From the NCBI GenBank assembly GCA_038108875.1, contig JAYNII010000017.1, positions 1 through 15,415 on the forward strand: a stretch of 15,415 nt of DNA, read 5' to 3'. Below are positions 11,968 to 15,415 of this stretch, one piece after another (position 1 is the first letter of the stretch; each line of letters begins with the position of its first letter). The stretch is from VMDH01 sp038108875 (lineage in GTDB: Bacteria; Pseudomonadota; Gammaproteobacteria; Magnimaribacterales; D2472). Under the pieces are notes generated by a model, which was given only the letters and a program-made list of their open reading frames with translations, was not told the origin of the DNA and ran no database searches. Both the position numbers and the translations under genes were made by a program.

Positions 11968-13653
11968 TTAACTGACTAACAATACTTCTCTAAAATTACC
12001 TCTCATACAATGATTTGATGCCATCGAACTTGAATATGCTCCGGCATTGATAATTGCTAAGTGTTTGTGCATTTGCAAATCTTCTATGATTAAATCTTCG
12101 TACCACACATCTAGAGCCTCGTTGATGTTGCCCACAACATCGTAGGTAATAAACTTACCGTGGTAACGCTCGAGAATGACGGGCTCAAAAGGCAATCCGT
12201 AAAAAGCTGGTTCAATAGCTATATTAAAACCAGCGTTAATGCCAACGTAATTTTTCCTCTTTTTCTTTTCAGTGAAGGTCTTTTCAACAATCAAAATTCC
12301 AGAGTCCTTCACAATATACTCACCAGGCTCCACTTGTACGGTTAAATCTTTAGCAAAAGATTGTTTTATAAGCCTGGACCATTGTGACAAGTCTAAAGAC
12401 CCGTCAGTTTTTTGATGAGGAACTCCAAGCCCTCCTCCAATATTTACTCTCTTAATGGTTCCTATAGCATGAATGAATTCATTCGCCTTTTTAAATACCT
12501 CAGCAAGATTGCTTAAACTGTCGTTTAAGTAGCCGCAACCTGTATGAAAATGGACTGTATTAATCTCCACGCCTGCTTTTTTAGCAGTAGCAATGAATTC
12601 CTTTAATTGATTTGTATAAATACCAAACTTGGTTTGTTTTTCTCCAGCGTATTTAAGACGACTGTTATCTGTCCTACTGGTCCCTAATTCAGGATTAATT
12701 CTTACACCAAGACTGTGGGTCAAACCATACTTAATACATTGTTTTAAGGTATAAATTGAATCGCAATTTATGTGTATGAGAGGATATTTGCTTAAGATTG
12801 CAAAATCTTTATTAGATAGTGAGGTTGCAGTAAATGAAATATCCTCTTCTTTAAACCCGCAAGCAACAGCATGTTCTACTTCCTCAGGGGAGCATGCATC
12901 AATGCCACATATCCCTTGAGATGCCATCCATGACAAAATAGGAGTAAATCTATTTGACTTCATAGCAAAGAAAATCTTAGTGCGCCTACTCATACCTTGA
13001 AGTGCAAAAACTTCCTTTAAGCGCATCAGATTTTTTTCAATGCGATTAATTGAGTAAAAGAATGTTGGGATATCCGCTTGTTTAGCTAAATCTTTAACCA
13101 ATCTGTTTGCAAAAAATAATTGATCTCTTCGGTAAGTAAGGTCCTCTCTCTCCCACCATTGTTTTTCTTTGTAAAGCATGGATTGTTGATCAGCAAGGAA
13201 ATTCGGTGCAAGGTTTTGATCCTTTTTACCCCTGATAATACCTCTGCAATTTTTAGCACCACACCCGCATTTGAAGATCTTAAAGAGGTAATCCTCGGTG
13301 ACTGAATAATCCATATAAAGATAGGAGTTCTTTTTGATGGGTTTAATGGCAGTAACTTCTAACTTCTGCATATCTACATAGATATTGGGGTCGCAAGAAT
13401 GAAGAAAATATCCAGAAAAATAAGTATCGTGAAGATGTACATCTTTTGAGATTTGCAGCGTGTGCTGCTGAATGGTGTCAACCCTGGGTCCTGCCATCTT
13501 GGCAACAAATTCTCCCTTAGCAAAGGCTTTTTTTGCAATTACTCCAAGCCCTTTGCTTTTAGAAGTTTTATGAATTTCAAAATCAGACTTTTTAGGAAAC
13601 AACGGATCCGAGCCAAAAGAACTTGGATATACAGACAGATTGGTTGATTTCAT
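11968..13653 (-). CDS. SET domain fused to a LysA-type PLP-dependent decarboxylase
   Basis: This is a 561-residue two-domain protein. Residues about 23-142 form a SET methyltransferase domain: GLGVIAKKAFAKGEFVA (35-51), LHSCDPN (84-90, normally NHSCxPN), MDYS with the catalytic-type Tyr Y116, and a post-SET zinc cluster CGCGAKNCRG (129-138). Residues about 185-560 are a fold-type III decarboxylase: FFAMKSN with PLP-Lys K232, HFHTGCG (368-374), IGGGLG (405-410), EPGEYIV (442-448, normally EPGR) and GAYSSSMASNH (538-548), the last as in diaminopimelate decarboxylase. The usual C-E-x-x-D loop reads NINEALD (509-515), lacking Cys. Substrate is probably a modified or different amino acid. SD AGGGGGTG and a promoter at 13677-13705 precede it; it is the first gene of the operon. 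Confidence 0.87.
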   Translation of the reverse strand: MKSTNLSVYPSSFGSDPLFPKKSDFEIHKTSKSKGLGVIAKKAFAKGEFVAKMAGPRVDTIQQHTLQISKDVHLHDTYFSGYFLHSCDPNIYVDMQKLEVTAIKPIKKNSYLYMDYSVTEDYLFKIFKCGCGAKNCRGIIRGKKDQNLAPNFLADQQSMLYKEKQWWEREDLTYRRDQLFFANRLVKDLAKQADIPTFFYSINRIEKNLMRLKEVFALQGMSRRTKIFFAMKSNRFTPILSWMASQGICGIDACSPEEVEHAVACGFKEEDISFTATSLSNKDFAILSKYPLIHINCDSIYTLKQCIKYGLTHSLGVRINPELGTSRTDNSRLKYAGEKQTKFGIYTNQLKEFIATAKKAGVEINTVHFHTGCGYLNDSLSNLAEVFKKANEFIHAIGTIKRVNIGGGLGVPHQKTDGSLDLSQWSRLIKQSFAKDLTVQVEPGEYIVKDSGILIVEKTFTEKKKRKNYVGINAGFNIAIEPAFYGLPFEPVILERYHGKFITYDVVGNINEALDVWYEDLIIEDLQMHKHLAIINAGAYSSSMASNHCMRGNFREVLLVS

Positions 13654-13676
13654 CTCACCCCCTATTAAAAAAGTGA

Positions 13677-13705
13677 TTTATAAGACTTTTATGGATTGAA
13701 CACAA
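13677..13705 (-). promoter_or_regulatory. probable promoter of the eight-gene minus-strand operon
   Basis: TTGTGT (13705-13700) and TATAAA (13682-13677) lie 17 bp apart on the minus strand in the 87-bp gap behind the 5'-nucleotidase gene. The start would be near 13670, giving a leader of about 17 nt with the AGGGGG SD before the ATG at 13653. The -35 box matches only three consensus bases. No other convincing promoter is seen inside the run down to 5907. Confidence 0.55.
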
Positions 13706-13740
13706 CCATTATTTTTAAAAAAATGCTTAGGTTTGGTAGG

Positions 13741-15276
13741 CTAATTTTCAAGAACTATTCTATCTTCAAAAAAAGGTTGGTAATTTTTTTGGCTTTGCAT
13801 GTAATTTTTGGCAATATCAAACATTAAAATTCCTGAATCAATCGTCTTAGAACTTTCTAAAAACGAGAGATAACCGTCCCCACCCATGGTGACAAAATTA
13901 GGAGCAGCAACTCTGTAGGTCTTAGATGGTTCTATATCCATCCCATTGAGACGCATAAATCCTAGCTTATTATCGTTGGTTATGCTGTATTGAAATCCTT
14001 TTGAAACCTGTAAAACTCCATTGGTTTGACCGGCTGCATGCTCGAAAATTTCTTTTACCTCTTTCCCAGTAAGAGTAGTAATGATGCCACGGTTCGGAAA
14101 CGGGAAGGCAGAAATCAGATTCCCAATTGTAACCTCCCCTTTAACAATATCTTGTCTCAAGGCTCCGCTATTGATCACTGCAATATCTATAGAAGCATCC
14201 ATCGCTTTTAAGGCATCTGCAAACATATTGCCCATATTGGACTCTTGTCCATAGGCTCTTGTCATTGTGGCAGATGTTGTTGCTATGACCTCGCCGGCGA
14301 TCTCTTCAACTCGCTGGTTCCATTTGTGTATTTCTGCGAGCATCACCGGATCATCAGGAATCTCATCGTCAAAGACTGGAATAAGTTGGTTGGAGTGTTT
14401 AATAATTTTCTGCTTTTCAGTATCAAAGCTAACCACTAATTTTCCAAGCTGGGTAGTATAGGCATTTGTAGAAACTATTAAGGTTCCATTAGACTGCAGC
14501 GCTTCTTCAGTTCCCTTGTGAGCATGACCGGTAACAATAATATCTAGATCCGATACCTTAGAAGCAAGATCTATATCCTTAAATAAGGCTCTTTCAACAT
14601 CGCTTAACCCGATACTAGATTGTCTGCCAGGCATCCCTTCATGAATAGAGAGGATGATAAGATCGGTTTGATCTTTAATTTCAGCTATATATTTTTTTAA
14701 GTACACTTCTTCATCACGAATATCCAGACCAACCACCATTTCTTTGTTGATGGTATCGTGAAAAGCAAATTTACCGTGCAAACCAATGATTCCAATCTTA
14801 AGACCCTCTTTTTCGATAATAATGTAGGGATTGTTCCAAAATAACTCTCCGGTTTCCTCGACAAAGATATTCCCATTTAAGATTGGAAATTTGGCTTTTT
14901 GGAGTTGTTCAAAGGTATTTTGCCATCCATGATCAAATTCATGATTTCCAATACATGCAGCATCCAAGTCCAAATAATTCATTGATTCAATGACCGCAGC
15001 TCCCTGAGTTAAAGTGCTAACATATGGACCAGAAAAATAATCTCCTGCATCTATGTAAATAGCTTCAGGGTTGGCTGTTTTTTCCTGTTTGACTAGGGTT
15101 GCAATATTTGCAAACCCTCCCACAAGCCTATCTTCACTCAGCCAGCTTTCTTTATGAGGAACCAAATGCGAATGCAAATCATTGGTATAGAGAATCGTTA
15201 ACTCTTTAATATCTCCTTTAATACTAACAGAAGAAAAAAAGACTAAGAGAGAGAAAAAGAATGAAGATTTGGACAT
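13741..15276 (-). CDS. exported UshA-type 5'-nucleotidase/metallophosphoesterase
   Basis: Predicted to be a periplasmic enzyme of 511 residues that dephosphorylates nucleotides or UDP-sugars with two metal ions, giving the cell phosphate and nucleosides. An N-terminal signal peptide (about residues 1-20) is followed by the metallophosphatase domain: YTNDLHSH, DAGDYFSG, GNHEFDHGW, SIHEGM and TGHAHKG supply the metal ligands in the normal order. The C-terminal 5'-nucleotidase domain has NSGALRQDI, GNLISAFPFPN (substrate-stacking Phe region) and TMGGDGY. The start at 15276 is chosen because the signal peptide begins there (MSKSSFFFS). ATGs at 15294 and 15330 are in frame but would put 6 or 18 extra residues in front, and a TATAAT at 15316-15321 argues against 15330. 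No SD is seen. Length fits the family. Confidence 0.9.
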   Translation of the reverse strand: MSKSSFFFSLLVFFSSVSIKGDIKELTILYTNDLHSHLVPHKESWLSEDRLVGGFANIATLVKQEKTANPEAIYIDAGDYFSGPYVSTLTQGAAVIESMNYLDLDAACIGNHEFDHGWQNTFEQLQKAKFPILNGNIFVEETGELFWNNPYIIIEKEGLKIGIIGLHGKFAFHDTINKEMVVGLDIRDEEVYLKKYIAEIKDQTDLIILSIHEGMPGRQSSIGLSDVERALFKDIDLASKVSDLDIIVTGHAHKGTEEALQSNGTLIVSTNAYTTQLGKLVVSFDTEKQKIIKHSNQLIPVFDDEIPDDPVMLAEIHKWNQRVEEIAGEVIATTSATMTRAYGQESNMGNMFADALKAMDASIDIAVINSGALRQDIVKGEVTIGNLISAFPFPNRGIITTLTGKEVKEIFEHAAGQTNGVLQVSKGFQYSITNDNKLGFMRLNGMDIEPSKTYRVAAPNFVTMGGDGYLSFLESSKTIDSGILMFDIAKNYMQSQKNYQPFFEDRIVLEN

Positions 15277-15369
15277 AAAAAAATTATAAATCATCTTAAG
15301 AGTAAACATATATTTATTATAAACACACATAATTTTAGTGATATATTTATAAAAAAATGGAGGAAAAAA

Positions 15370-15415
15370 ATGAATAAGTTATTCTTAGTTGCATCATTTT
15401 TAGCAACTTTTTTAG
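15370..15415 (+). CDS. start of an exported protein, cut by the window end
   Basis: An ATG at 15370 is preceded by a clear GGAGG SD (15359-15363) 6 nt away. The 15 complete codons visible encode MNKLFLVASFLATFL, a typical beginning of a signal peptide (one Lys, then hydrophobic). The gene is divergent from the 5'-nucleotidase gene across an AT-rich gap of 93 bp that must hold both promoters. Nothing can be said about function. Confidence 0.7.
   Translation, partial: MNKLFLVASFLATFL

Noticed and set aside
13706..13740. Terminator for the 5'-nucleotidase gene at the T-run after its stop codon
   Set aside because: The T-run is there but no stable stem precedes it.

Overview
This window looks like chromosomal DNA from an AT-rich, compact, probably marine gammaproteobacterium. 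The evidence is the E. coli-like tRNA-Gly(GCC), a MetB very close to the enterobacterial enzyme, TAATG/ATGA gene junctions, very short intergenic gaps and many exported small hydrolases. The lineage (SAR86-like or a relative) is an inference and cannot be fixed from the sequence alone. There are no insertion sequences, CRISPR arrays, rRNA genes or phage genes.

Layout. Bases 1-410 hold the 5' part of a minus-strand tRNA-Gly(GCC) with its promoter, then a SemiSWEET sugar transporter. Bases 415-1989 (minus strand) hold metB (cystathionine gamma-synthase) behind a compact regulatory leader. That leader consists of a promoter, a roughly 50-nt H-type pseudoknot resembling the SAM-II/SAM-V riboswitch family, an intrinsic terminator and a Shine-Dalgarno sequence (SD). 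A small coiled-coil protein gene with its own good promoter lies upstream of it. Bases 2066-4096 hold an exported alpha/beta hydrolase, a tiny basic protein gene on the minus strand, and an overlapping rhodanese plus persulfide dioxygenase pair for persulfide/sulfide detoxification. Bases 4101-5887 (minus strand) hold an alpha/beta hydrolase lipoprotein and a secreted protein made of two copies of one Cys/His-containing domain. A strong terminator lies between those two genes.

Bases 5907-13653 form one co-directional, tightly packed minus-strand run of eight genes. In transcription order these are: a SET-domain/LysA-type PLP decarboxylase fusion, a YeiH-family membrane transporter, a coclaurine-N-methyltransferase-like CFA-family methyltransferase, a short-chain dehydrogenase, a membrane-anchored serine hydrolase of the beta-lactamase fold, a secreted S1/P1 zinc nuclease, a patatin phospholipase and a small Gly/Leu-repeat membrane protein. 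A plausible sigma70 promoter stands in front of the first gene, and most junctions are overlapping or almost so. Bases 13741-15276 encode an exported UshA-type 5'-nucleotidase. A divergent exported protein begins at 15370 and runs off the window.

Three points are most worth following. The first is the SAM-II-like riboswitch/terminator leader of metB. The second is the SET-PLP decarboxylase fusion, which has altered catalytic motifs and heads a transporter/methyltransferase/dehydrogenase operon. The third is the uncharacterised tandem-domain Cys/His secreted protein. Methyl-group and sulfur metabolism recurs across the window (metB under a probable SAM switch, two predicted SAM-dependent methyltransferase domains, persulfide oxidation, a YeiH-type transporter), but a functional link between these units is inference.
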